A stretch of DNA of 34,508 nucleotides from Aquisalimonas sp. (lineage in GTDB: Bacteria; Pseudomonadota; Gammaproteobacteria; Nitrococcales; Aquisalimonadaceae). The stretch is taken from contig SLBZ01000085.1 in assembly GCA_007126095.1 (NCBI GenBank), forward strand, positions 1 through 34,508, read 5' to 3'. Under the pieces are notes generated by a model. That model worked only from the letters and a program-made list of their open reading frames with translations. It was not told the DNA's origin and did no database searches. Every line of letters starts with the position of its first letter. Position 1 is the stretch's first letter. This document shows positions 17,645-25,829 of this stretch, piece after piece. The translations under genes and the position numbers were made by a program.

Positions 17645-18704
17645 GCTCCCTCCCCCGTTCCGCGTGGCCCGCGCGCGCCTCCCTTGGGTCGCAAGGTAGT
17701 GTCAGGCACACGCTGTAGCAGTCGTCCTCCTGCCGCACGCTCAAGTGCCCCTTGTCGCCGTAGGCAAGCCGCAGCCGCTCACGGACATTGTCCTGGGCGA
17801 TCCCGAACCCCCCGCGCGCGGCCGCCCCGTCCGGGGGCAACGGATTGCGCACGCAGACCTGCAGCACACCGTTCCGGACCCGACCGGACACCACCAGCCG
17901 GCCACCATCCCGCCGGGGCTCAATTCCATGATAGACGGCATTCTCGAGAAGGGGCTGAAGCGTCATGGACGGAATCCGTACCTGTCCCGGCAGGTTGTCG
18001 GTCTCCCAGGCGATCTGCAGGCGGTCGCCGAGGCGGAGCTGTTCCATGTTGAGATACCCCTGCGCCAGCGCCAGCTCGTCGTCCAGTGTCGATAACCCCT
18101 CACCGGATTCGAGGCTGGCACGGAACAGATCGGCCAGATCCTCCACGGCGGCCTCCGCCTGCCGGGGCCGGGAGCGGATCATGGCCGCAATGGTGTTCAG
18201 GCTGTTGAACAGGAAATGCGGGCGGATGCGCGCCTGCAGCGCCTGCACCCGGGCGGCCGACGCCGCCTCCACGCGCCAGCGCCAGTCCTGCTGCAGGTAG
18301 AGATAGCGCAGCGCCACCGCCGCCACCACGGCGGCGAGTCCGAGACTGCGCAGCATGAAACCGGCCCACGTCCCCTCGCTCTCCACCAGCACCAGCGTCC
18401 AGGCAAGATGAGCGACCAGCGCGGTGACCGCCATCACCAGCAGCCAGGCCAGCAGCCCCGCGGTCAGGGGCGGCAACCGGTTGAGCGCATTACGCAGCAG
18501 GCACAGCAGCACCGTGCAGCCCAGAGCGACCCACTGCACGTAGAGAGAGTACAGGCTCAGCGCCTGCCAGGGATCGACCCCCGCCGGCTGGGCGAGCACC
18601 AGTACGAATACCAGCAGTTCCGCAATGACCACGACGGCAAGCACGGTGCGCAGGTTGCAGAAGTCCGGCAGGAATCCCGGGGTGATGTGTGTGCTGGTGG
18701 TCAT
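17622..18704 (-). CDS. algZ: AlgZ/FimS-like LytS-family sensor histidine kinase
   Basis: This is a 360-residue membrane sensor. The N-terminal part has about four hydrophobic helices (near 19-37, 51-71, 81-105, 117-134). A His-kinase domain follows, with phosphoacceptor His163 in RPHFLFNSLN, an N-box-like LLENAVYHGIE (252-262) and a G-box-like GGFGIAQDNV (298-307). The RPHFLFNSLN motif is diagnostic for the LytS/AlgZ type that pairs with LytTR regulators, here algR overlapping by 23 nt. The signal sensed is unknown. An 8-bp inverted repeat (18719-18736) lies just upstream of its ribosome site. It is divergent from argH across 135 bp. Confidence 0.9.
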   Translation of the reverse strand: MTTSTHITPGFLPDFCNLRTVLAVVVIAELLVFVLVLAQPAGVDPWQALSLYSLYVQWVALGCTVLLCLLRNALNRLPPLTAGLLAWLLVMAVTALVAHLAWTLVLVESEGTWAGFMLRSLGLAAVVAAVALRYLYLQQDWRWRVEAASAARVQALQARIRPHFLFNSLNTIAAMIRSRPRQAEAAVEDLADLFRASLESGEGLSTLDDELALAQGYLNMEQLRLGDRLQIAWETDNLPGQVRIPSMTLQPLLENAVYHGIEPRRDGGRLVVSGRVRNGVLQVCVRNPLPPDGAAARGGFGIAQDNVRERLRLAYGDKGHLSVRQEDDCYSVCLTLPCDPREARAGHAERGREHAHSDRG

Positions 18705-18718
18705 TCAGCCTTCCCTTG

Positions 18719-18736
18719 CCGGCGCCACGGCGCCGG
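18719..18736 (-). promoter_or_regulatory. inverted repeat in the algZ leader
   Basis: CCGGCGCC (18719-18726) and GGCGCCGG (18729-18736) are separated by 2 nt. The element ends next to the purine-rich ribosome site of algZ (18710-18717). It could be an operator or, as RNA, a stem that affects algZ translation; the 2-nt loop disfavours a full-length RNA stem. The ligand is unknown. Confidence 0.35.
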
Positions 18737-18800
18737 ATGGCCTGCAATCAGTGCCACTCCAGTCTGGTGACGGGGCGCCCGCGCGGCAAGCCGCCGGCAC

Positions 18801-18809
18801 TGGTATAAT
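18801..18809 (+). promoter_or_regulatory. extended -10 promoter of argH
   Basis: TGGTATAAT is a perfect -10 hexamer (18804-18809) with the TGn extension that allows activity without a strong -35. No good -35 is visible 17 bp upstream (GCGCGG). Transcription would start near 18816, leaving a leader of about 25 nt before the argH ATG at 18840. Confidence 0.65.
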
Positions 18810-18839
18810 CCGCGCCACACGTCCCAGCAAGAGGCCCCC

Positions 18840-20240
18840 ATGACCGACAAGGACACCAGCCAGCAACTGTGGACCGGCCGGTTCACGGAGGCAACCGATC
18901 AGTTCGTCGAGGCGTTCACCGCCTCCGAGCACTTCGATCGTCGACTGTACCGTCAGGACATCCGTGGCTCCATGGCCCATGCGCGCATGCTCGCCGCCGC
19001 AGGGGTGCTCACGGAGGCGGAGCGCGACAGCATCCTGGAGGGGCTTGCCGCAATCGAACAGGAGATCGAAGCAGGCGCGTTCGAGTGGTCGCCGGCGCTG
19101 GAAGACGTGCACATGAACATCGAGAAGCGGCTCACGGATCGCATCGGCGATGCCGGCAAGAAGCTGCATACGGGGCGCTCGCGCAATGACCAGATCGCCA
19201 CGGACGTGCGGCTCTACCTGCGCGAGGCCATCGGCGCCATTACCGCCGAGCTGCTGCGTTTCCAGCGGGGGCTGGTGGAGCTGGCGGACCGGGAGGCGGA
19301 CACCATCATCCCCGGCTTCACCCACCTGCAGGTGGCACAGCCGCTCAGTTTCGGCCACCACATGCTGGCCTGGTACGAGATGCTGGTGCGGGATCAGGAG
19401 CGCATGCAGGACTGCCAGCGGCGGCTGAACGTCATGCCGCTGGGCTCGGCAGCGCTGGCGGGCACCAGCTACCCCATCGACCGCACCATGACCTGCGCCG
19501 AGCTGGGTTTCGACCGCCCCAGTGACAACTCCCTGGACTCGGTGTCGGATCGCGACTTCGCCATGGAGTTCACGGCAGCGGCGGCCATACTACTGACCCA
19601 CACCTCGCGCATGGCCGAGGAGATGATCCTCTGGACCTCGCCCATGTTCGACTTCGTCGACCTGCCGGACCGCTTCTGCACCGGCTCGAGCATCATGCCG
19701 CAGAAGAAGAATCCGGACGTGGCCGAGATCGTGCGCGGCAAGACCGCGCGGGTGAACGGCCACCTGGTGGGGCTGCTGACGCTGATGAAATCCCAACCGC
19801 TGGCCTACAACCGGGACAACCAGGAAGACAAGGAACCGCTGTTCGACACCGTGGACACGGTGCTGGACGTGCTGCGCGCCTTCGCCGACATGGTGCCGGC
19901 CATGGCGCCGAAGCGGGACAACATGTTCGCCGCGGCCAAGAAGGGCTTCTCCACCGCCACGGATCTGGCCGACTATCTGGTGCGTAAGGGCGTCCCGTTC
20001 CGCGACGCCCACGCCATCGTGGGTGCCGCCGTGCGCCACGGCGTGGAACACGGCGTCGACCTGGCCGACATGGACCTGGCCACGCTGCAGGGGTTCTCCG
20101 ACACCATCGGCGAGGATGTCTACGAGGTCCTCACCCTGGAGGGCTCGCTGGCCGCCCGGGACCACATCGGCGGCACGGCGCCGGCCCAGGTGCGGGCGCA
20201 GATCCGCAAGGCGCGGGAGCGGCTCGACCGGGGCGAGTGA
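18840..20240 (+). CDS. argH: argininosuccinate lyase
   Basis: ArgH cleaves argininosuccinate to arginine and fumarate, the last step of arginine synthesis. The 466-residue protein belongs to the fumarase/aspartase superfamily. The superfamily signature [10 protein letters not shown] is at 282-291 with the catalytic Ser on its flexible loop. [10 protein letters not shown] (108-117) and [16 protein letters not shown] (159-174, with catalytic His162) match ArgH specifically. AAGAGG precedes the ATG, and a consensus extended -10 lies 31 nt upstream. It diverges from algZ, as in Pseudomonas, and is followed by a cluster of palindromic repeats rather than a classic terminator. Confidence 0.97.
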   Translation: MTDKDTSQQLWTGRFTEATDQFVEAFTASEHFDRRLYRQDIRGSMAHARMLAAAGVLTEAERDSILEGLAAIEQEIEAGAFEWSPALEDVHMNIEKRLTDRIGDAGKKLHTGRSRNDQIATDVRLYLREAIGAITAELLRFQRGLVELADREADTIIPGFTHLQVAQPLSFGHHMLAWYEMLVRDQERMQDCQRRLNVMPLGSAALAGTSYPIDRTMTCAELGFDRPSDNSLDSVSDRDFAMEFTAAAAILLTHTSRMAEEMILWTSPMFDFVDLPDRFCTGSSIMPQKKNPDVAEIVRGKTARVNGHLVGLLTLMKSQPLAYNRDNQEDKEPLFDTVDTVLDVLRAFADMVPAMAPKRDNMFAAAKKGFSTATDLADYLVRKGVPFRDAHAIVGAAVRHGVEHGVDLADMDLATLQGFSDTIGEDVYEVLTLEGSLAARDHIGGTAPAQVRAQIRKARERLDRGE

Positions 20241-20261
20241 CCGCCAGACGGCGCCTGATGA

Positions 20262-20277
20262 TGGACGTAAACGTCCA
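20262..20277. repeat. REP-like palindrome, copy 1
   Basis: TGGACGT (20262-20268) and ACGTCCA (20271-20277) flank an AA loop. The flanking bases (GATGG... and ...CCACCC) resemble the other copies at 20331, 20368 and 27165. It begins 21 nt after the argH stop. Confidence 0.55.
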
Positions 20278-20330
20278 CCCTGCGCCGGATTTCGCCGGTT
20301 CGGCAGGCAGCGTCGCCGGGGCAGCCGTAG

Positions 20331-20350
20331 GGTGGACCTTCAGGTCCACC
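20331..20350. repeat. REP-like palindrome, copy 2
   Basis: GGTGGACCT (20331-20339) and AGGTCCACC (20342-20350) form a perfect 9-bp stem with a TC spacer, preceded by GTAG as in the 27165 copy. It lies between the convergent argH and carboxylesterase genes. Confidence 0.65.
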
Positions 20351-20367
20351 ACATGTGCGGCACAGAA

Positions 20368-20387
20368 GGTGGATGCAGACATCCACC
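20368..20387. repeat. REP-like palindrome, copy 3
   Basis: GGTGGATG (20368-20375) and CATCCACC (20380-20387) form a perfect 8-bp stem around CAGA. The stem keeps the GGTGGA/TCCACC core of the other copies while its loop-side base pairs differ. It ends 12 nt before the carboxylesterase stop. Confidence 0.6.
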
Positions 20388-20399
20388 CGACGCGAACGA

Positions 20400-21071
20400 C
20401 TACCCCAACACCCGCTGCAACCAGGCACTGATCGCCTGGATCTCTTCCAGGCACACCTGGTGCTGCATGGGGTAGTCGTGCCACTCGACGCTGTAGCCCA
20501 TGCCATCCAGCTGGGCCCGGGAGTTTGCGCCCATCTGCACCGGCAGCACCGGGTCTTCAGTGCCGTGGGCCATGAGAACCGGCGTGCCGGCGTTGGCGTC
20601 GCTGCGCTCCGCCTCCACCGTTTCGGACAGCGGCAGGTAGGTGGAGAGTCCCATGATTCCGGCGAGCCGTTCCGGGTAGCGCACACCGGTATGCAGCGCA
20701 ATGGCGCCGCCCTGGGAGAAACCGGCCAGGACGATCCGCTCGCTGGGAATGCCGCGCTCGTTCTCGCGGCGGATCAGCGCGTGCACCTTCTGCTCCGAGT
20801 CGCGGATGCCGTCGGCGTCCTGCTGCGCGTTGCCGCCCAGGGCGATGATGTCGTACCAAGCACGCATGGACATGCCGCCGTTCAGGGTGACGGGCCGCAC
20901 CGGCGCGTGGGGGAAGACGAAGCGCACGGGCAGCCCGGCCGGCAGGCGCAGCTCCGGCACGATGGGTTCAAAATCGTGGCCGTCGGCTCCCAGGCCGTGC
21001 AGCCAGATCACGCTGGCGGTCGCGTTGTCCCGGGCGCCGGTCTCGACGCACTCCAGCAGCTCGTCGCTCAT
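20400..21071 (-). CDS. phospholipase/carboxylesterase (acyl-protein thioesterase-like)
   Basis: This 223-residue alpha/beta hydrolase is of the phospholipase/carboxylesterase 2 family. The oxyanion segment is WLHGLGADGHDF (23-34), the nucleophile elbow GFSQGG (Ser119), the acid Asp173 (HGTEDPVLP) and His204 (PMQHQVC). Pseudomonas carboxylesterases EstB and CE2 have the same length and motifs and hydrolyse short-chain esters; eukaryotic homologues remove palmitoyl groups from proteins. There is no signal peptide, so it is cytoplasmic. It is convergent with argH and divergent from the lptM-lysA operon. The natural substrate is unknown. Confidence 0.88.
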   Translation of the reverse strand: MSDELLECVETGARDNATASVIWLHGLGADGHDFEPIVPELRLPAGLPVRFVFPHAPVRPVTLNGGMSMRAWYDIIALGGNAQQDADGIRDSEQKVHALIRRENERGIPSERIVLAGFSQGGAIALHTGVRYPERLAGIMGLSTYLPLSETVEAERSDANAGTPVLMAHGTEDPVLPVQMGANSRAQLDGMGYSVEWHDYPMQHQVCLEEIQAISAWLQRVLG

Positions 21072-21171
21072 GGTTGTCTCCTTGGTGGTGAATCACATGG
21101 TGCCGCATGCTACCCGGACCACCTGCAACGGCGCTACTGGCGCTGCGACTGCAGAAGGCGTGCGTGCCCTT

Positions 21172-21177
21172 TATACT
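21172..21177 (+). promoter_or_regulatory. possible -10 element of the lptM-lysA-dapF operon
   Basis: TATACT fits the -10 consensus at five of six bases and lies 30 nt before the lptM ATG. The -35 region (CTGCAG, 21149-21154) is poor. It falls in the 136-bp gap between the divergent carboxylesterase and lptM, where a promoter is expected. Confidence 0.4.
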
Positions 21178-21207
21178 GTGGGGTTTGATTGCCGGAGGTG
21201 GCACACC

Positions 21208-21357
21208 ATGTACCGACTGACTGGCGCGCTTGCCCTCGCCATGCTGCTGGCGGCCTGCGGGCAGAAGGGTGATCTGCATCTGCCCGACGACGATGACGAC
21301 ACCGCCATGGATGCCACGCCGGTGACCGCCCCGCACGGCCCCCAGGAGCCCGCATGA
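21208..21357 (+). CDS. lptM: LptM-like small lipoprotein (YifL/LppL family)
   Basis: This is a 49-residue lipoprotein precursor. The signal peptide ends in a lipobox LAAC with Cys17, followed by GQKGDLHLP, the counterpart of the conserved CGLKGPLYFP of E. coli YifL (LptM). LptM assists oxidative maturation of the LPS translocon protein LptD at the outer membrane. The tail is acidic (DDDDD) and Pro-rich. GGAGG (21194-21198) lies 9 nt before the ATG. The last codons overlap lysA by 4 nt (ATGA). Pseudomonas has the same lipoprotein-lysA-dapF order, which strongly supports this short call. Confidence 0.88.
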   Translation: MYRLTGALALAMLLAACGQKGDLHLPDDDDDTAMDATPVTAPHGPQEPA

Positions 21358-22601
21358 CGCCCTTTACCTACCGCAACGGCACGCTACACGCCGAGGACGT
21401 GCCCCTTGACCGTATCGCCGCCGAACACGGCACGCCGGCGTACGTGTACTCACGCGCCGCGCTGGAGACAGCCTGGCATGCCTACGACGACGCCTTCGCC
21501 GCCGTTCCCCACCAGGTCTGCTACGCCGTCAAGGCGAACAGCAACCTGGCCGTGCTGGACGTGCTGGCGCGCCTGGGATCGGGCTTCGACATCGTCTCCG
21601 GTGGCGAGCTGGACCGGGTGCTGGCCGCGGGCGCCGACCCCGCTCGCGTGGTGTTCTCCGGGGTGGGCAAGAGCCGCTACGAAATGGCTCAGGCCCTGAA
21701 CGCCGGGGTGGGCTGCTTCAACGTGGAGTCGGAACCGGAACTGGAACGGCTCAATCACGTGGCCGGGCGGCTTGATCGACGCGCGCGGGTCTCACTGCGC
21801 GTCAACCCGGACGTGGATGCGGAAACCCACCCGTACATCTCCACCGGGCTGAAGGAGAACAAGTTCGGCATCACCATCGCCACCGCGGAGGCGCTCTACC
21901 GCCGCCACGCCGACTTCCCGCACCTGCAGTTCGTGGGTGTGGATTTCCACATCGGTTCGCAGCTCACGCGCACGGCGCCGTTCGAGGACGCCCTGGAACG
22001 GGTGCTGGCACTGATCGACCGGCTTGCAGACGCCGGCCTGACGCTGGAGCACATTGACATCGGTGGCGGTCTGGGCGTGTGTTACCGGGACGAGACGCCC
22101 CCCGATCCGGCCACCTATGCCGACGCCCTGCTGACGCGGCTGGCCGGGCGGGCGCTGGCGGTGTACCTGGAACCGGGGCGCTCCATCGCGGCCAATGCCG
22201 GCGTAATGCTGACCCGCGTCGAGTACCTCAAGCCGACACCGGATCGCAACTTCGCCATCGTCGATGCCGCCATGAATGACCTGCTGCGTCCGGCGCTTTA
22301 CGACGCGTGGCAGTCAATCGTGCCGGTACAGCCCCGGGACAGCGACCAGCCCGTGGCCTACGACATCGTCGGCCCGGTCTGCGAGACCGGCGATTTCCTG
22401 GGCAAGGACCGGGTGCTGGCCCTGGCGCAGGATGACCTGCTGGCCGTGCACTCCGCCGGGGCGTACGGTTTCGTCATGAGCTCCAACTACAACACCCGCA
22501 ACCGCCCGCCGGAGCTGATGGTGGACGGCGACGCGGTGCACCTGGTGCGCCGACGGGAGACGGTCGAGGACCAGCTGGCGCCGGAGCGGCTGCTGCCATG
22601 A
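21354..22601 (+). CDS. lysA: diaminopimelate decarboxylase
   Basis: LysA decarboxylates meso-diaminopimelate to lysine using PLP. The 415-residue protein has the PLP lysine Lys60 (CYAVKANSN), the HIGSQ strand (199-203), the phosphate-binding IGGGLG (236-241), EPGRSI (273-278) and the active-site Cys343 in [10 protein letters not shown] contributed across the dimer. All are standard for the fold III decarboxylase family. It overlaps lptM and dapF by 4 nt each, so it sits in a tightly coupled operon with the enzyme that makes its substrate. Confidence 0.97.
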   Translation: MTPFTYRNGTLHAEDVPLDRIAAEHGTPAYVYSRAALETAWHAYDDAFAAVPHQVCYAVKANSNLAVLDVLARLGSGFDIVSGGELDRVLAAGADPARVVFSGVGKSRYEMAQALNAGVGCFNVESEPELERLNHVAGRLDRRARVSLRVNPDVDAETHPYISTGLKENKFGITIATAEALYRRHADFPHLQFVGVDFHIGSQLTRTAPFEDALERVLALIDRLADAGLTLEHIDIGGGLGVCYRDETPPDPATYADALLTRLAGRALAVYLEPGRSIAANAGVMLTRVEYLKPTPDRNFAIVDAAMNDLLRPALYDAWQSIVPVQPRDSDQPVAYDIVGPVCETGDFLGKDRVLALAQDDLLAVHSAGAYGFVMSSNYNTRNRPPELMVDGDAVHLVRRRETVEDQLAPERLLP

Positions 22602-23461
22602 CGCTGCGATTCACCAAGATGCACGGCCTGGGTAACGACTTCGTCGTCGTCGACGCCATCCGCCAGGAGGTGGCACTGTCCGCCGACGACATGCGCCGGA
22701 TCGCGGACCGCCGTTTCGGCGTGGGCTGCGACCAGGTGCTGCTGGCGGCCCCGGCAACACAACCGGGCATGGACTTCCGCTACCGCATCTTCAACGCCGA
22801 TGGCGGCGAAGTGGAGCAGTGCGGTAACGGCGTGCGCTGCCTCGCGCGCTTTCTGCTGGACGAAGGCCTGACGCAGCGTGACCGGCTCACCATCGAGACC
22901 CTGGGCGGGCCGACGGAGATCACCATCGAGGCCGACGGGCAGGTGACCGTCAACATGGGACCGCCGCGCCTGGAACCGGCCGCGATTCCGTTTACCGCCA
23001 GCCCCCGCGCCACCACCTACGAACTGGACTTGAACGGGGACACCCTGACCATCGGTGCGGTCTCCATGGGCAACCCCCATGCGGTCGCCGTGGTCCCGGA
23101 TGTGGATACCGCCCCGGTGGAACGCGTCGGCCCGGCCGTCGAACGCCACGGCGCCTTTCCGGCCCGCGTCAACGCCGGTTTCATGCAGGTGGTCGATCAG
23201 GGCCATGTGCGCCTGCGGGTCTACGAGCGCGGCGCCGGGGAGACCCTCGCCTGCGGCACCGGCGCCTGCGCGGCGGTGGTCGCCGGCCGGCTCCAGGGGC
23301 TGCTCGGGGAAACCGTCGCCGTGGATCTGCCCGGCGGCCGCCTGGCGATCCGGTGGGCGGGCGAGGGGGAGCCTGTATGGATGACCGGCCCGGCCACCAC
23401 CGTGTTCCATGGCCGCATCGCCCTGTCCCCCGACGATGACGCCCCGGCCCAGGTCCGATAA
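22598..23461 (+). CDS. dapF: diaminopimelate epimerase
   Basis: DapF interconverts LL- and meso-diaminopimelate, supplying both lysine and peptidoglycan synthesis. The 287-residue protein shows the pseudo-symmetric fold with the two catalytic cysteines: Cys75 in [13 protein letters not shown] and Cys219 in [11 protein letters not shown]. The N-terminal [13 protein letters not shown] (7-19) and SMGNPHAV (156-163) are further signatures. It overlaps lysA by 4 nt and is followed 64 bp later by a DUF484 gene, the order known from Pseudomonas. Confidence 0.97.
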   Translation: MTLRFTKMHGLGNDFVVVDAIRQEVALSADDMRRIADRRFGVGCDQVLLAAPATQPGMDFRYRIFNADGGEVEQCGNGVRCLARFLLDEGLTQRDRLTIETLGGPTEITIEADGQVTVNMGPPRLEPAAIPFTASPRATTYELDLNGDTLTIGAVSMGNPHAVAVVPDVDTAPVERVGPAVERHGAFPARVNAGFMQVVDQGHVRLRVYERGAGETLACGTGACAAVVAGRLQGLLGETVAVDLPGGRLAIRWAGEGEPVWMTGPATTVFHGRIALSPDDDAPAQVR

Positions 23462-23525
23462 ACTGGCCTGTATTCACTGATTTTTCGCCCGGACACGCCC
23501 CGGGCACCTCACGGGAGGATGGCGG

Positions 23526-24224
23526 ATGACCAGCCAGAACAGCGCGGGACTGGATGACACGCTTCCGGAGGAAGCGGTCTCCGCGTACCTGGAAGAGAAT
23601 CCCGACTTCTTTGCGCGCCACCCGGCGCTTGTCACGCGCCTGCGGATCCCCCACGAGTGCGGCGACGCGACCTCGCTGATCACCTATCAGGTCGCTCGGC
23701 TTCGCGACGAGAACAAACAGCTCAAACGGCGCCTCGATGACCTGCTGCAAGTTGCCCGGGACAACGACCGCCTGGCCGATCAGCTCCACCGCCTGACCCT
23801 GGAGCTCATGGACAGCCAGGACCTAGACGGCCTGCTGCAGACCCTCAAGGACGGACTCCGGCATCAGTTCCAATCCGACCTCGTGGCCATCGCACTGCTG
23901 CCGACCCAGGGGGAAGCCGGTGGCCAGGACGTACTCTCTCCTGATGATCAGGCCGTGTTCGGCGATTTCATCAAGGCAGCGAAGCCACGCCTGGGCCGTC
24001 TCGACCCTGCACAGGCAGCGCTGCTGTTCGGCGACGCCGCCGACCGGCTGGGCTCCGCTGCCATCGTGCCCATCAGCGACAATCACCACGTCTCCGGGAT
24101 TCTTGCCGTGGGCAGCTTCGAGCCGGACCGTTTCAATCCCAGTCAGGGCACCGTTTTCCTGCGCCAGCTCGGCCAGCTCGCCGGCCGCGCCCTGCGCCCC
24201 TATCGCACCAGCGGCACGGCATGA
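23526..24224 (+). CDS. DUF484 family protein (GAF-like)
   Basis: This 232-residue protein has an N-terminal segment with EEAVSAYLEENPDFFARHP, typical of DUF484, a coiled-coil stretch (about 55-95, RLRDENKQLKRRLDDLL) and a C-terminal GAF-like domain (about 95-228). The function of the family is not established. It sits between dapF and xerC in many gammaproteobacteria and overlaps xerC by 4 nt here. GGGAGG (23513-23518) lies 7 nt before the ATG; another ATG overlapping that site at 23519 is out of frame. Confidence 0.88.
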   Translation: MTSQNSAGLDDTLPEEAVSAYLEENPDFFARHPALVTRLRIPHECGDATSLITYQVARLRDENKQLKRRLDDLLQVARDNDRLADQLHRLTLELMDSQDLDGLLQTLKDGLRHQFQSDLVAIALLPTQGEAGGQDVLSPDDQAVFGDFIKAAKPRLGRLDPAQAALLFGDAADRLGSAAIVPISDNHHVSGILAVGSFEPDRFNPSQGTVFLRQLGQLAGRALRPYRTSGTA

Positions 24225-25141
24225 CCCCGGCGGCACAGGCCTGTCTGGACCGCTTCGACAGCCACCTGGGCCATGAACGCCGGCTGGCGGCGCTCACCCG
24301 CCAGCACTACCGCCGCGATCTGGACGCGCTGGTGACCTGGTGCGACCGGCACGCCATCGAGCACTGGCAGCAACTGCACGCCAGCCACATCCGCCAGTTC
24401 GTGGCCGACGGCCATCGCGGCGGACTCTCCGGGCGCTCCCTGCAGCGGCGGCTCGCCGCGCTGCGGACCTTCTTCCGCTTTCTGGTGCGAGAGGGGCTGA
24501 TGGAGAACGATCCGGCGGCGGACATCCCGGCGCCGAAAAGCGGCAAACGCCTGCCCCGCACTCTCGACGCCGACGCCGTGGCACGCCTTCTGGACGGCTT
24601 GGCCCCGGGCGACGACCCGCTGCTGCTCCGGGACCTGGCGCTGTTCGAGCTGCTGTACTCCAGCGGGCTGCGCCTGGCCGAGGCGGCCGGCCTCGACCTG
24701 GACGGCGTGGACTTGCAGGACGGCGCCGTGCAGGTCCTCGGCAAAGGATCCCGGGCGCGGATCCTGCCGGTAGGCCGGCGGGCGCTGTCGCGTCTCGAGC
24801 AGTGGCTCGGCGTGCGCGGGCAGCTCGCATCCGTGGACGAGCAGGCCCTGTTTGTCAGCCAGCGGGGCGGACGGCTGTCCCGGCGCAGCATCGAGAACAG
24901 GCTGACCCAGCTGGCCGCACGGGTACTCGGCCAGCCGGTGCACCCGCACATGCTGCGGCACTCCTTCGCCAGCCACCTGCTTGAGTCCAGCGGTGACCTG
25001 CGGGCCGTACAGGAGCTCCTGGGCCACGCCAGCATCGGCACGACGCAGGTCTACACCCATCTGGATTTCCAGCACCTGGCCCGGGTCTACGACGCTGCGC
25101 ACCCGCGCGCCCGCAAGCGCAGCGATGACGCCAGCGGCTGA
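24221..25141 (+). CDS. xerC: tyrosine recombinase XerC
   Basis: XerC, with XerD and FtsK, resolves chromosome dimers at dif. The 306-residue protein has an N-terminal SAM-like core-binding domain (about 1-105) and a catalytic domain with the full tyrosine recombinase set: Arg151 (SSGLRLAE), Lys175 (LGKGSRAR), His243 and Arg246 (HMLRHSFASHLL), His269 (LLGHASIGTT) and nucleophile Tyr278 (TQVYTHLD). It overlaps the DUF484 gene by 4 nt. Chromosomal context next to dapF matches the housekeeping xerC rather than a mobile-element integrase. Confidence 0.96.
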   Translation: MTPAAQACLDRFDSHLGHERRLAALTRQHYRRDLDALVTWCDRHAIEHWQQLHASHIRQFVADGHRGGLSGRSLQRRLAALRTFFRFLVREGLMENDPAADIPAPKSGKRLPRTLDADAVARLLDGLAPGDDPLLLRDLALFELLYSSGLRLAEAAGLDLDGVDLQDGAVQVLGKGSRARILPVGRRALSRLEQWLGVRGQLASVDEQALFVSQRGGRLSRRSIENRLTQLAARVLGQPVHPHMLRHSFASHLLESSGDLRAVQELLGHASIGTTQVYTHLDFQHLARVYDAAHPRARKRSDDASG

Positions 25142-25157
25142 CCCCCGTCGACACCCC

Positions 25158-25186
25158 CTTTAAAACCGCGGCGCTACCCCCCATCA
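25158..25186 (+). promoter_or_regulatory. sigma-32-type heat-shock promoter of hslVU
   Basis: CTTTAAA (25158-25164) matches six of seven bases of the sigma-32 -35 consensus CTTGAAA. After a 14-nt spacer, CCCCATCA (25179-25186) matches the -10 consensus CCCCATnT except at the last base. The spacer falls within the accepted range. hslVU is a classic heat-shock operon, so the site is where it is expected; the leader would be about 70 nt. Confidence 0.65.
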
Positions 25187-25196
25187 CCTGTCCACG

Positions 25197-25226
25197 GTGA
25201 CCAACGACACGTCTGCGCTCTACAAT
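25197..25226 (+). promoter_or_regulatory. possible sigma-70 promoter of hslVU
   Basis: TACAAT (25221-25226) is a good -10, with GTGACC (25197-25202) 18 bp upstream as a four-of-six -35. It could give basal expression next to the sigma-32-type site. Transcription would begin near 25233, leaving about 30 nt to the hslV start. Confidence 0.4.
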
Positions 25227-25262
25227 GGCAGGCTTTCCATCCACGAACAGCGGAGCAGTCAC

Positions 25263-25823
25263 GTGGAACAGTTCAGAGGTACAACCATCCTGGCGGTGCG
25301 CCGCAACGGCCGCGTCGCCCTGGGCGGGGACGGTCAGGTCTCCCTGGGCGATACCGTCATGAAAGGCAACGCACGCAAGGTGCGGCGGCTCTACCACAAC
25401 GAAGTCATCGCCGGATTCGCCGGCGGCACTGCCGACGCCTTCACCCTGTTCGAGCGCTTCGAGGGGCAGCTGGAGAAGCACCGCGGCAACCTGGCCCGGT
25501 CCGCGGTAGAGCTGGCCAAGGACTGGCGCTCGGATCGCGCCCTGCGCCGGCTGGAGGCGCTGCTCGTAGTTGCCAACAAGGAGCTCACCCTGATGATCTC
25601 CGGCAACGGCGATGTCATCGAGCCGGAGCGGGACCTGATCAGCATCGGCTCCGGTGGACCCTACGCCCAGTCGGCAGCCACGGCGCTCATGGACAACACC
25701 GACCTCAGCGCCCGCGAGATCACCGAGAAGGCACTGAACATCGCCGCGGATATCTGCGTCTATACCAACCAGTATCTGACCATTGAAGAGCTGCCCGGCA
25801 GCAAGCCCACCGTGGAGGCGTGA
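25263..25823 (+). CDS. hslV: ATP-dependent protease peptidase subunit HslV
   Basis: HslV is the proteasome-like threonine peptidase that pairs with HslU. A GTG start at 25263 gives 186 residues beginning [14 protein letters not shown], with GGAG (25252-25255) 7 nt upstream. The catalytic Thr is residue 7, so a six-residue propeptide MEQFRG must be removed; E. coli starts directly at MTTIVSVRR. The SVRR-like start, [30 protein letters not shown] and [11 protein letters not shown] segments match the family. An in-frame ATG at 25197 would lie upstream of the TACAAT -10 and add 22 unconserved residues. hslU follows after 6 nt. Confidence 0.95.
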   Translation: MEQFRGTTILAVRRNGRVALGGDGQVSLGDTVMKGNARKVRRLYHNEVIAGFAGGTADAFTLFERFEGQLEKHRGNLARSAVELAKDWRSDRALRRLEALLVVANKELTLMISGNGDVIEPERDLISIGSGGPYAQSAATALMDNTDLSAREITEKALNIAADICVYTNQYLTIEELPGSKPTVEA

Positions 25824-25829
25824 ACAGCC

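Noticed and set aside
20262..20387. CRISPR array
   Set aside because: The three palindromes differ in sequence and length, their spacing is irregular, and no constant direct repeat or cas gene is present.
24221..25141. Mobile-element integrase
   Set aside because: The recombinase has normal XerC length and sits in the conserved dapF-DUF484-xerC context, with no attachment repeats or accessory genes nearby.
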